Assembly (NCBI GenBank): GCA_035534615.1
Contig: DATLRO010000119.1
Location: forward strand, 1 to 45,961
DNA length: 45,961 nt
Direction: 5' to 3'
Origin: JAGWRA01 sp035534615
GTDB taxonomy: Bacteria; Acidobacteriota; Vicinamibacteria; Vicinamibacterales; CAVVIG01
The position numbers and the translations under genes were made by a program. The notes beneath the pieces were generated by a model. That model was not told where the DNA came from and ran no database searches. It saw only the letters and a program-made list of their open reading frames with translations. Shown piece after piece: positions 1 through 7,983 of the stretch (position 1 is the first letter of the stretch; every line of letters begins with the position of its first letter).

Positions 1-393
1 CGGCGCACGCCTCAACAGCAGCGTGCACAGCAAGTCGAACAGCGGCGTGTCTGGCAGCAGCATCGCGCCCGCAACTGGAACTCCCAGCACCGCACCTGGC
101 AGCAGCGCGGGGGCTACCGAGGCTACCGCCTGCCCGACAGCTACTTCCGCAGCCACTATGGTCCCAATCACTGGTTCCGTATCTACACCCTTCCGTTCAT
201 GTACGTGAGCGGATATCCGCGCTTTCAGTACGGTGGGTATTGGTTCAGTGTGGTTGATCCGATTCCGGAATACTGGGGAAACAACTGGTATCAGGACGAC
301 GATCTGTACGTCGAGTATCTCGATGGCGGGTATTACCTGTACAACCGCGGGTATCCCAATTATCCGGGCCTTGCTATCACAATCGTGTTCTAG
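1..393 (+). CDS. RcnB-like exported protein, 5' partial
   Basis: The reading frame is open from the first base of the window and ends with TAG at 391-393, so only the C-terminal 130 residues are present. The visible part begins with a Gln/Arg-rich low-complexity stretch. A Tyr/Trp-rich domain follows, with the phrases LPDSYFRSHYGPNHWFRI, YPRFQYGGYWFSVVDPIPEYW and DGGYYLYN. These phrases are typical of small periplasmic RcnB/YXWGXW-type proteins that are common in Acidobacteriota. RcnB itself modulates nickel/cobalt homeostasis, but most relatives have no tested role. The signal peptide expected for this family would lie outside the window. Family call is from motif memory; function is not assigned. 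Confidence 0.7.
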   Translation, partial: RRTPQQQRAQQVEQRRVWQQHRARNWNSQHRTWQQRGGYRGYRLPDSYFRSHYGPNHWFRIYTLPFMYVSGYPRFQYGGYWFSVVDPIPEYWGNNWYQDDDLYVEYLDGGYYLYNRGYPNYPGLAITIVF

Positions 394-516
394 CTGTCGC
401 GGGGCACGTCGACGCTGGCAGGTGCCTGCCGCATCGATCTGTTGATCGGCCGCTTCGAGCCGGTCAACAGGTCGAAAACGCGGGGAGGAGTGTTCCGGTC
501 GCCGCGCGTCCGGTCC

Positions 517-2853
517 TCAGTCGCATCGCAGCGCGACCGCCGGATCGACGCGGGCGGCCCTTCGCGCGGGCAGATAGCAGGCCAGCAGGCCGATCGACAG
601 GAACAGGACGATGCTCGCGCCGAACGCGAGCGGATCCAGCGCGCTGGCCTGATAGAGAAGGCTCGACACGATCCGCGTGAGGGCCAGAGCGGCCGCGAGG
701 CCCAGCGCCAGGCCGGCCAGCACCAGCCGGAGCCCCTGGCCGACGACGAGGCGCAGGGTGTCGGCGGCCGACGCCCCGAGCGCGCTCCGGAGGCCGATCT
801 CCTGCGTCCGCTGGGCCACGGAGGCGGCCATCACGCCGTAGATGCCGACGGTGGCGAGCGCGAGCGCCAGCGCGGCGAAGATCGCGAACAGGACGGTATT
901 GAATCGCGGCCTGGCGCTGGCGGATGCCACCAGCGTCGCGAGCGTCTGCACGTGCGTCACCGGCTGATCGGGATCGATGGCCGAAATCTGCCGGCGCACG
1001 GCCGCGGCGAGGCTCATCGGGCTGACCGCAGTCCGCAGACTCAGATGCAGGTACGTCCACGGCAGCTGTGGAAACGCGAGGTAGATCGCCGGCGCAGGCG
1101 CTGCCGCGAGGCTCACGTCCTTCACGTCGCCCAACACGCCCACGACCTCGGTCGCGATCGTCTGGCGCCCGAGCTACACGTGCTGACCGACCGGATTCAC
1201 GTCCGGCCAGAACCGACGCACCAGGGCCTGGTTGACGATGGCCACGTGCGGCGCCGCTGGACCGTCCCGCTCGGTGAACAGGCGGCCGCTCAGCAGCGGC
1301 ACGTGCATCACGCGGGTGTAGTCGGGGCTGATCGCCTGGATGTCGAGCACCGGCCGCTGGCCGAGCGGCACGGACGGGTGCCCTTCGAGCAGTACCGGCG
1401 ACATGCGCGACAGGCTCAGCGGGAGGGCCGATGAAATTGCCGCGGCCTGCACCCCGGGCAGCGTGCGCGTCCGCCGCAGCGCTTCGTCATAGAAGCGGAC
1501 GATTGCCTCTGCGGTGGGGTACTTCGTCGTCGGCAACACGATCTGCATCGTCAGCACGCCGGCCGGATCGAATCCCGGACTGACGGTCTGGAGCCGGATG
1601 AAGCTGCGAACGAGCAGGCCGGCGCCGACGAGGAGGACCATCGCCAGGGCGACCTGCGCCACGACCAGCAGGCGGCGCAGGCGGTCCCGGCGACGGCTGC
1701 CGACGCTGCCGCGCCCTTCGTCGCGCAGCAGCGGACCGGGACCGGTGCCCGACAGCTGCAGGGTCGGCAGGGTCCCGACGAGGATCCCGCTCAGGATCGA
1801 GATCGCGGCGGTGAACGCGAAGACACGCGGGTCGGCGCCTGCGCCGGCCAGCTGCGGGTAGTTGTCCCGCGCCAGCGCCATCAGCGCGTGCGTCCCGGAC
1901 CAGCCGACGAGGAGGCCGACGGCGCTGCCGAGCGCCGCCAGCAGGAGGCTCTCCGCCAGCAGCAGCCGGACCAGCGCGCCCCGCGACGCGCCGAGGGCGA
2001 CGCGAACGGCCAGATCCCGCCGCCGCGCGATCAGCCGGGACAGCACCACGCTGGCGACGTTCGCGCAGGTGACGAGCAGGACGAGGCCGACCGCCGCCAG
2101 CAGGATCAGCATGGCCGTCCGGATGTGCGACACCAGGCGCTGCTGGAAGCCACCCACGTCGATCGACAGGCCCCGGCCGGCGTCCGGCGCGCCGGGATGA
2201 TCCGATTGGTACTGACTGTTCAGCGCGTCCATTTCGATCCGTGCCTGGCGCAGGGTGATGCCCGGCCGCAGCCGCGCCACCGCGTCGAGGTACCCGGCGC
2301 CCGCCTGAATCTGCTGCGGAGAGAGCACGTTCAGCTCGAACACCCTGGGCGTCCAGATCCCGACATCCGACCCGAGAAATTGGAAGTCGAAGTCGTGCGG
2401 CAGCACGCCGATGACGCTGTCGTCGCGGTCGTCCAGCCGGACGGTACGGCCGACGATCGTCCGGTCGCCGCCGAACGCCCGCATCCAGAGGCCATAGCTG
2501 AGCAGGACGACGCGCCGGCTGCCCGGCGTGCCTTCCTCCGCGGTGAACGTCCGGCCGAGCAACGGCCGCGTGCCGAGCACATCGAAGAAGTTGCTGGACA
2601 CCCGAGCCGCCGGCACCTGCTCCGGCTCGCCCTGGGCGGTGAGGTTGAAGAACTCGCCCGCGAAGGCGGCGACGGCGGAGAACGAATGGCTGCGGGCCCG
2701 GATCTGCTCGAAGCCTGGCAGGGACATCGGCATCAGCGCGTCGGGCTGGGCGGCCTGTGCCGCCGACAACAGGACGAGCCGGCCCGGATCGGCGTATGGC
2801 AGCGGGCGTAACAGGGTGGCGTTCACGACTGAGAAGACCGCCGTGTTCGCGCC
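517..2853 (-). pseudogene. MacB/FtsX-type ABC permease, 5'-truncated with internal stop
   Basis: This frame encodes a large permease of the acidobacterial MacB-like type: FtsX core helices, MacB periplasmic domains, and the C-terminal motif TQEIGLRSALGAS before the last helices. Two lesions are visible. First, homology starts abruptly at GANTAVFSVVNATLLRPLPY (about 2853). The usual upstream residues, including the first membrane helix and start codon, are missing, and no ATG lies nearby. Second, an in-frame TAG at 1174-1176 splits the gene. Downstream, the same frame continues with VVGVLGDVKD and runs to a normal end at 517. A single G-to-A change from TGG would explain the stop. With both a lost N-terminus and a nonsense codon the gene is probably dead, although the stop alone could be a base-calling error. 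Confidence 0.85.
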
Positions 2854-2906
2854 GGGGCTCCGGTTGACGCGCGGTGTGCGGGTGGGGGCCGAGCTGACGC
2901 TCGGCG

Positions 2907-4364
2907 CTACGAAGGATTCCTGGAAGCCATGCGCAGCGCCGCCGGCAGGTGCCGCAGCAGCGGGTGCGCCTCGGTGTTGAAGATCACCTTGTCGAAGTCG
3001 AGCGTCGACGGGGGCGAGAAGAGCAGGTAGAAATACTTGAAGGTCTCCGCGAAGACGTACGACGGCATCTCGTCCATCTGCTGCTTCGTGATGACGCTCC
3101 GCAGCGACGCGTAGGCCGCCGGCGTCCGGCAGTACTTCACGAAGTCGTCGAACATCGTGCGCCCCATCGCCCGGTACTTCGGGTCGCGGGTGAAGTGATA
3201 GAGATAGTAGGTCGACTCGACGATCTCCGGCCGGAGATGATACGCGGGCGACTTCACGGTCATCGTCCTGTAGTCGAGTACCTCCGGCTCGATGCCATAC
3301 AGGTTCCACATGCGGAACGACGAGGCCTGCAGCCGCTCGGCCCGGGCCACGTCGCCCGAGAGCGCCAGCACGGCCGGGAAGTACGCCGCCAGCGCCGAAT
3401 AGGTCGTCGCGGTGCGCTGCCCGGTATCCATGTCGGCATGGCCGTACCACAACTGGCCGTGCTCCTCATCCGCCAGATACGTGTTGATGGCGACGACGCT
3501 CGCGCGCCACATGCGGCCGCAGTCGGGATCGCCGAACAGCAGGCGGCACTTCACCTGATACTCGTAGTACGAATCGATGCCGCCGCTGATGTGGGAACCG
3601 GCGTCGGTCCACTTGCCGGTGACGACGTCGAGGCCGTCGCCGACCAGCCCGATCGGCGACCGGCGCCTGAAGGTCTCGACGAGCGCACGCTTCGCCTTCT
3701 CCATGAAGACCGGCTTCCCGGTGAGCCGGCTGAGCGTGCCGAATTCGAGGATGAGCGTCCCGGTTTCCGCCGGGTTGCTGTCGACGCCGCGCACCTGACC
3801 GGTGCGGAGGTTCACGAACCGGTACGGCAGGCCGGTCGGCGAGTCGAACGCCGGCAGCAGGCGCGTGCCCAGGTCCTCGGCCAGCGCGAGCAGGCGCGGG
3901 TCGTGCGTCAGCTCGTAGCCCGAGAGCAGGCCGCCGAGCAGCCGGATGGTGACCTCGAACACTTTGACGGAGACATCCTTGTCGAACGACAGCGTCCGGT
4001 CGATGAGCTGCCGATCCTTGTCCGCCTCGGTGTGCAGCCCCATCAGCACGAGCGTGTCGAGCGCGTCGACCGGCGTCATGTCGAGCGACTGGCCGTACCA
4101 GTCGTACGGCGTCCGGCTGAGCGGCCGCAGCTCGTCATGGCCCCAGGCGTCGCGCTCGTAGCCGTGCCACGCGTGCAGGAACTCGGTCTTCACGCGCGCC
4201 GCCATCTGCGCGGCTGCCGCCTCGTCCATCCGGCCAGGTGCGGCGGACGGGGGAGCCGGCGCGCCCGCCGAAGGGGGCCGGAAGCCGGTCGTCGCGATGA
4301 GTGCCGCCGCCAGGGCCAGCGCCGCCGCCGGGACGAACGCCCGCCTGCGCCTGGAACCGCCCAC
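2907..4364 (-). CDS. GH47 class I alpha-1,2-mannosidase, exported
   Basis: The 485-residue product matches glycoside hydrolase family 47, which cleaves alpha-1,2-linked mannose from high-mannose glycans with inversion and needs Ca2+. Visible family features include HGYERDAWGHDELRPLS and DTLVLMGL near the N-terminus, GDGLDVVTGKW and SHISGGIDSYYEY in the middle, and LRPEIVESTYYLYHFT. The C-terminal VIFNTEAHPL contains the Thr that binds Ca2+ in characterised members. The start is the GTG at 4364, preceded by AGGAGG at good spacing. It gives an arginine-rich head and a hydrophobic Ala/Leu run, i.e. a Sec signal peptide. The start lies one base after the stop of the AGE gene, so the two are probably translationally coupled. 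GH47 is mainly eukaryotic; bacterial members are a minority. Confidence 0.9.
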   Translation of the reverse strand: MGGSRRRRAFVPAAALALAAALIATTGFRPPSAGAPAPPSAAPGRMDEAAAAQMAARVKTEFLHAWHGYERDAWGHDELRPLSRTPYDWYGQSLDMTPVDALDTLVLMGLHTEADKDRQLIDRTLSFDKDVSVKVFEVTIRLLGGLLSGYELTHDPRLLALAEDLGTRLLPAFDSPTGLPYRFVNLRTGQVRGVDSNPAETGTLILEFGTLSRLTGKPVFMEKAKRALVETFRRRSPIGLVGDGLDVVTGKWTDAGSHISGGIDSYYEYQVKCRLLFGDPDCGRMWRASVVAINTYLADEEHGQLWYGHADMDTGQRTATTYSALAAYFPAVLALSGDVARAERLQASSFRMWNLYGIEPEVLDYRTMTVKSPAYHLRPEIVESTYYLYHFTRDPKYRAMGRTMFDDFVKYCRTPAAYASLRSVITKQQMDEMPSYVFAETFKYFYLLFSPPSTLDFDKVIFNTEAHPLLRHLPAALRMASRNPS

Positions 4365-4365
4365 G

Positions 4366-5589
4366 TCATCCCTCCTGAGTCGTCCGTGCCCGGCGGACGA
4401 GCGCGAGCACTTCGTAGCACGCCCCCATGGTGTGATAGTCGGTCTTGCCGGCGGGACTCTTCTCGTCGCTGTACTTCCGGTTCTCGCGGTCGAGGATGCG
4501 ATACCACGCCCCGTACTGGTGGTCGACGAAATGCCGCCAGGCGTACGCCCAGATCCGATCGTACCAGCTCCAGTACTCCGCCTCGCCGGTGCGGCCCGCG
4601 AGCAGTGCGGCGGCCGCCAGCGTTTCCGCCTGCACCCAGAAATACTTGTCGCTGTCGCAGACCGATCCGTCCGGCGCAAAGCCGTAGCAGAGGCCGCCGA
4701 ACTCCCCGTCCCACGACCGCGCCACCGCCGTGTCGAACAGGTGCCGGGCAACCGGAAGCAGCCACGGCGCCGGCCGGTGGCGCTCCAGGATCAGGAGCAG
4801 CTTCGCCCACTCGGTCTGATGGCCGGGCTGAAAACCCCAGGGCCGGAACAGGTCGCGCGGATTGTCGCGGTGATATTCCCAGTCGACGTTCCAGTCGGCG
4901 TCGTAGTGCTCCCAGACCAGGCCGCCGGCCTTCGCCGCCTGGCGCCGCGTGACGTGGTCGGCGAGGAGCGACGCGCGGTCGAGGTAGCGCGACTCGCCGC
5001 TGGCGCCGAACGCCGCCAGCATCGCCTCGCACATGTGCATGTTCGCGTTCTGTCCCCGGTACGGCGAAAAGACCCAGTCGGGCGTCGCCTCGTCCCGGTA
5101 CAGCCCGGTGGCCGCGTCCCAGAACCGCGTTTCGAGCAGGCGCCAGGTCTCGTCCAGCCAGTCGGCCGCCTCGGAAATGCCGGCCTGCAGCGCGACGGCG
5201 TACGCCAGCAGCACGAACGCCGCGCCATAGCAGTGATTCGTCCGGTCCTCGGGACGCCCGTCGCGCAGCGTCCACGCATAGCCGCCGCCCGCCGGATCGC
5301 GGTGGGCGTCGCGCAGGTACCGCAGGCCGTGCCGCGCGAGGGTCAGATAGTCGGACCTGCCGAACTCGCGGGCGGCCATCGCGTAGTTGAAGACGAACCG
5401 CGTGCTGCTCACCAGATGACGATGGCGCGTGTCGTACACCGTCCCGTCATCCTTGAAGTACTGGAAGAAGCCGCCGCTCGGGTCGATCGCGCGCGGGTGG
5501 TAGAAGGCCATCGTCTGCGCGATGTGCCCGCGCAGGAATTCGGCGGAGCGGAAGTCCGGCGTACCAGTCGTCTCGGGCATGGTGATCAT
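4366..5589 (-). CDS. AGE-family epimerase/isomerase, likely mannose isomerase
   Basis: This is a 407-residue (alpha/alpha)6-barrel protein of the N-acylglucosamine 2-epimerase family. That family includes GlcNAc 2-epimerase, cellobiose 2-epimerase, mannose isomerase and YihS. Family signatures are RHRHLVSSTRFVFNYAMA, NHCYGAAFVLLAYA, NANMHMCEAMLAA, PGHQTEWAKLLL and DYHTMGACYEVL. No signal peptide is seen, so it is cytoplasmic. Between a fructokinase and alpha-mannosidases, the most economical role is D-mannose to D-fructose isomerisation; GlcNAc epimerisation is a weaker alternative. The start is uncertain: ATG at 5589 follows the kinase stop by five bases, and ATG at 5580 is an in-frame alternative. 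Neither has a strong ribosome-binding site. Confidence 0.85.
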   Translation of the reverse strand: MITMPETTGTPDFRSAEFLRGHIAQTMAFYHPRAIDPSGGFFQYFKDDGTVYDTRHRHLVSSTRFVFNYAMAAREFGRSDYLTLARHGLRYLRDAHRDPAGGGYAWTLRDGRPEDRTNHCYGAAFVLLAYAVALQAGISEAADWLDETWRLLETRFWDAATGLYRDEATPDWVFSPYRGQNANMHMCEAMLAAFGASGESRYLDRASLLADHVTRRQAAKAGGLVWEHYDADWNVDWEYHRDNPRDLFRPWGFQPGHQTEWAKLLLILERHRPAPWLLPVARHLFDTAVARSWDGEFGGLCYGFAPDGSVCDSDKYFWVQAETLAAAALLAGRTGEAEYWSWYDRIWAYAWRHFVDHQYGAWYRILDRENRKYSDEKSPAGKTDYHTMGACYEVLALVRRARTTQEG

Positions 5590-5594
5590 CCGTG

Positions 5595-6581
5595 TCAGGC
5601 GCGACGCCGCGCGAGCAGCGCGAGGACGTCCGGCAGCCCCGGCATGGCGGCGAAGGCGCCGTGCCGCGTCGTGGCGAGCGCGCCGCACGCCGACGCGAAG
5701 GCGAGGGCCTCCCGCACGCGCGCTTCATCTGCCACGAACGCGTCGAAGTGTTCCGCATCGACGCCCCCGCTGGCAAGCCGGTACAGGAGGCCCCCCACGA
5801 ACGCGTCGCCGGCGGCGGTCGTGTCGATCGCCGCGATGGGAAACGTCGCCACCTCCCCGGCCGCGGCCGGCGTCCAGTACCGGACGGGCGCCGGGCCGTC
5901 GGTGACGACCACGAAGCGGGTGCGGCCCTGCCGGATCGCCGCCAGTGCCGCCGATTCGCCGCCGGCCGGCCCGGCGAGAAAGGCCAGTTCGGCGCGGTCC
6001 AGCTTGACGAGATCCGCGCGCTGCAGCTCCGACCAGAGCCGCGGCCGCGGGTCGACATCCTTCGGCCAGAGCGACGGGCGCAGGTTGAGGTCGACGCTGA
6101 TCAGCGCGCCGGCCCGGCGGGCCCGCTCCATGCCGGCGAACGTCGTGTCGGCGATGGCCGCTTCGGTGAGGCTGTTGGAGCAGACATGGAAGACGGCGGC
6201 CGACGCGAAGCCGTTCTCGCGGAAATGCTCCGGCCGGAACAGCAGGTCGGCGGCCGGCGGGCGATAGAAGCTGAAGTGCCGCTCACCGTTCTGATCCAGC
6301 GAGACGAAGGCCAGGGCGGTCTTCGCGTCGCCCGTGCGGACGATCCGATCGGTGGCGACGCCGGCCGCGTCGAAGCTGTGGACGAGGAAGTCGCCGAACA
6401 TGTCTTCCCCGAGCATCCCCACGAACGCCGCGGCGCCGCCGAGCCGGGCGACCGCCACCGCGACATTGGCCGGTGCGCCGCCGGCGTACTGCACGAAGTG
6501 CCGCGGGCCCCCGCCGCGACCGCCGGCCGGTTCCGCCAGGAAGTCGATCAGCGCCTCGCCGAAGCAGATCACTTCAGGCAT
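5595..6581 (-). CDS. PfkB-family fructokinase
   Basis: The 328-residue ribokinase-fold sugar kinase carries both PfkB signatures: GGAPANVAVAVARLGG near residues 34-49 and DTTAAGDAFVGGLLYRL from residue 253, with the catalytic Asp at 259. FGEALIDF at the N-terminus and YRPPAADLLF (about 106-115) are typical of bacterial fructokinases. It would phosphorylate cytoplasmic fructose to fructose-6-phosphate using ATP. It sits between the sugar symporter and the AGE isomerase with short gaps (26 and 5 bases), so it is one transcription unit with them. Within this locus it would feed isomerised mannose into glycolysis. Mannokinase or other hexokinase activity cannot be excluded from sequence. Confidence 0.88.
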   Translation of the reverse strand: MPEVICFGEALIDFLAEPAGGRGGGPRHFVQYAGGAPANVAVAVARLGGAAAFVGMLGEDMFGDFLVHSFDAAGVATDRIVRTGDAKTALAFVSLDQNGERHFSFYRPPAADLLFRPEHFRENGFASAAVFHVCSNSLTEAAIADTTFAGMERARRAGALISVDLNLRPSLWPKDVDPRPRLWSELQRADLVKLDRAELAFLAGPAGGESAALAAIRQGRTRFVVVTDGPAPVRYWTPAAAGEVATFPIAAIDTTAAGDAFVGGLLYRLASGGVDAEHFDAFVADEARVREALAFASACGALATTRHGAFAAMPGLPDVLALLARRRA

Positions 6582-6607
6582 GCGTCATAACTCGGGCGCT
6601 CGGGCGC

Positions 6608-7879
6608 TCATGCCGTGACCGCCTCCGGCTCGTCGATCCGCGATCCTCTGAACCCGTAATGAATGATGTAGAGATAGCAGGCGAGCGGCAGGATGAAAGC
6701 GTGATGGACGCCGATCCGGTCGGCGAGCGCTCCCTGCAGCAGCGGCACGATCGCGCCTCCGACGATCGCCATGATGAGCAGACTCGACGCCTTGCCGGTC
6801 AGCGCGCCCATGCGCTCGATGCCGAGCGTGAAGATGTTCGGGAACATGACCGAATTGAACAGCCCGATCGCCACGATGCTCGACACGGCGACGATGCCGC
6901 TGGTCGCCATGGTGGTCGACACGAGCAGGGCGGCCACCGTGGCGACCGCTCCCAGCAGCCGGCGCGGATCGATCCGCTGCAGCACCGCGGCGCCGGCGAA
7001 CCGGCCGATCATCGCGCCGCCCCAGTAGAGGGCGACGAAGGTCGCCGCGCGGCTCTCCGGCATGTGGCCGATATCCGGCAGCGAGATGTAGTTGATCATG
7101 AAGCTGCCGATCGACACTTCCGCGCCGACGTAGACGAAAATGGCAATCACCCCGAGCCGCAGGTGCCGGTGTCGCAGCACGTCGCCGAAGGCATACGCCT
7201 CATCGTCGCCGCCGTGCGCGTGCGAGGTCAGTGCGGGCAGGTGAAAGAGATGGACGCCGGCGGCGAGCGCGAACAGGACGGCCGCCAGGGCGAGGTACGG
7301 ACCCTGCACGAGGGCGGCCTGCTGCACGCGGTACGCGACCTGCTGCGCCTCCGGCAGCCGCGCGAGCGCGGCGGCCGTCAGGACGACGCCCGAGAGGATC
7401 AGCACGCCGCCCAGTTTCGGCGCGAGGGTCGTTCCCAGCGAGTTCAGCGCCTGCGCGAGGTTCAGCCGGCTCGACGCGGTCCGCGACGGGCCGAGCAGGC
7501 TGACGTACGGGTTGGCGGCGACCTGCAGCAGCGTGATGCCGGTGGCGAGCGTGAAGAATGCCGTCAGGAAGACGCCGAACGAGGGGATGGCGGCCGCGGG
7601 ATAGAACAGCAGGGCGCCGATCCCGGCAATCACCAGGCCGAGGACGATGCTGTGCTTGTAGCCCCAGCGGGAGACGACCCTGCCGGACGGCAGCGACATG
7701 ACGAAGTAGGCGCCGAAGAACGTGAACTGGACCAGCATCACGTGCGCGTAGTCCAGAGAAAAGACCGATTTCAGGTGCGGGACGAGCACGTCGTTGAGGC
7801 TCGTCAGGAAGCCCCACATGAAGAAGATGACGGTGGCGACCGCCATCGCGACGCGGTTGGTCGTTTCGTGCGTGGTCAC
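6608..7879 (-). CDS. FucP/GluP-family MFS sugar:H+ symporter
   Basis: The 423-residue, 12-helix major facilitator is of the L-fucose/glucose-galactose permease branch. FFMWGFLTSLNDVLVPHLK in helix 1, SRWGYKHSIVLGL after helix 2 and VAANPYVSLLGP in helix 4 are strong signatures. It acts in the inner membrane and, in this locus, probably imports mannose or a closely related hexose. It is the first gene of a leftward operon: symporter, fructokinase, AGE isomerase, GH47. The start is GTG at 7879. No Shine-Dalgarno is visible, and the TA-rich stretch AGTATAT lies only about ten bases upstream on the coding strand. The mRNA may therefore be leaderless, or the true start may be the ATG at 7846. Confidence 0.88.
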   Translation of the reverse strand: MTTHETTNRVAMAVATVIFFMWGFLTSLNDVLVPHLKSVFSLDYAHVMLVQFTFFGAYFVMSLPSGRVVSRWGYKHSIVLGLVIAGIGALLFYPAAAIPSFGVFLTAFFTLATGITLLQVAANPYVSLLGPSRTASSRLNLAQALNSLGTTLAPKLGGVLILSGVVLTAAALARLPEAQQVAYRVQQAALVQGPYLALAAVLFALAAGVHLFHLPALTSHAHGGDDEAYAFGDVLRHRHLRLGVIAIFVYVGAEVSIGSFMINYISLPDIGHMPESRAATFVALYWGGAMIGRFAGAAVLQRIDPRRLLGAVATVAALLVSTTMATSGIVAVSSIVAIGLFNSVMFPNIFTLGIERMGALTGKASSLLIMAIVGGAIVPLLQGALADRIGVHHAFILPLACYLYIIHYGFRGSRIDEPEAVTA

Positions 7880-7983
7880 GCGCTACATATACTAAGGGCT
7901 CTCTGCCGTTTCCCGCTGCGTGAACCGCCGGGGGCCGGAGTCGGCCTGCGCTCGCGGTTCCTGTGGCTGAGCTGGAGCTGTGC
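7880..7983. promoter_or_regulatory. Divergent promoter region of the mannose locus
   Basis: This 104-base gap separates the leftward symporter operon from the rightward GH92 pair, so both promoters must lie in or near it. It contains the AT-rich stretch CATATACTAAG next to the symporter start, unusual against the GC-rich surroundings and a plausible -10 region for the leftward promoter. The rightward GH92 gene has GGAG six bases before its ATG. No convincing operator palindrome was found. Confidence 0.4.

Noticed and set aside
442..1434. Long plus-strand frame opposite the ABC permease
   Set aside because: It is Arg/Gln/Glu-rich with no recognisable motif, and the other strand encodes a clear permease. 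It is a high-GC shadow, as are similar long frames throughout the window (for example 4297-6267, 8395-10722, 18944-21355).
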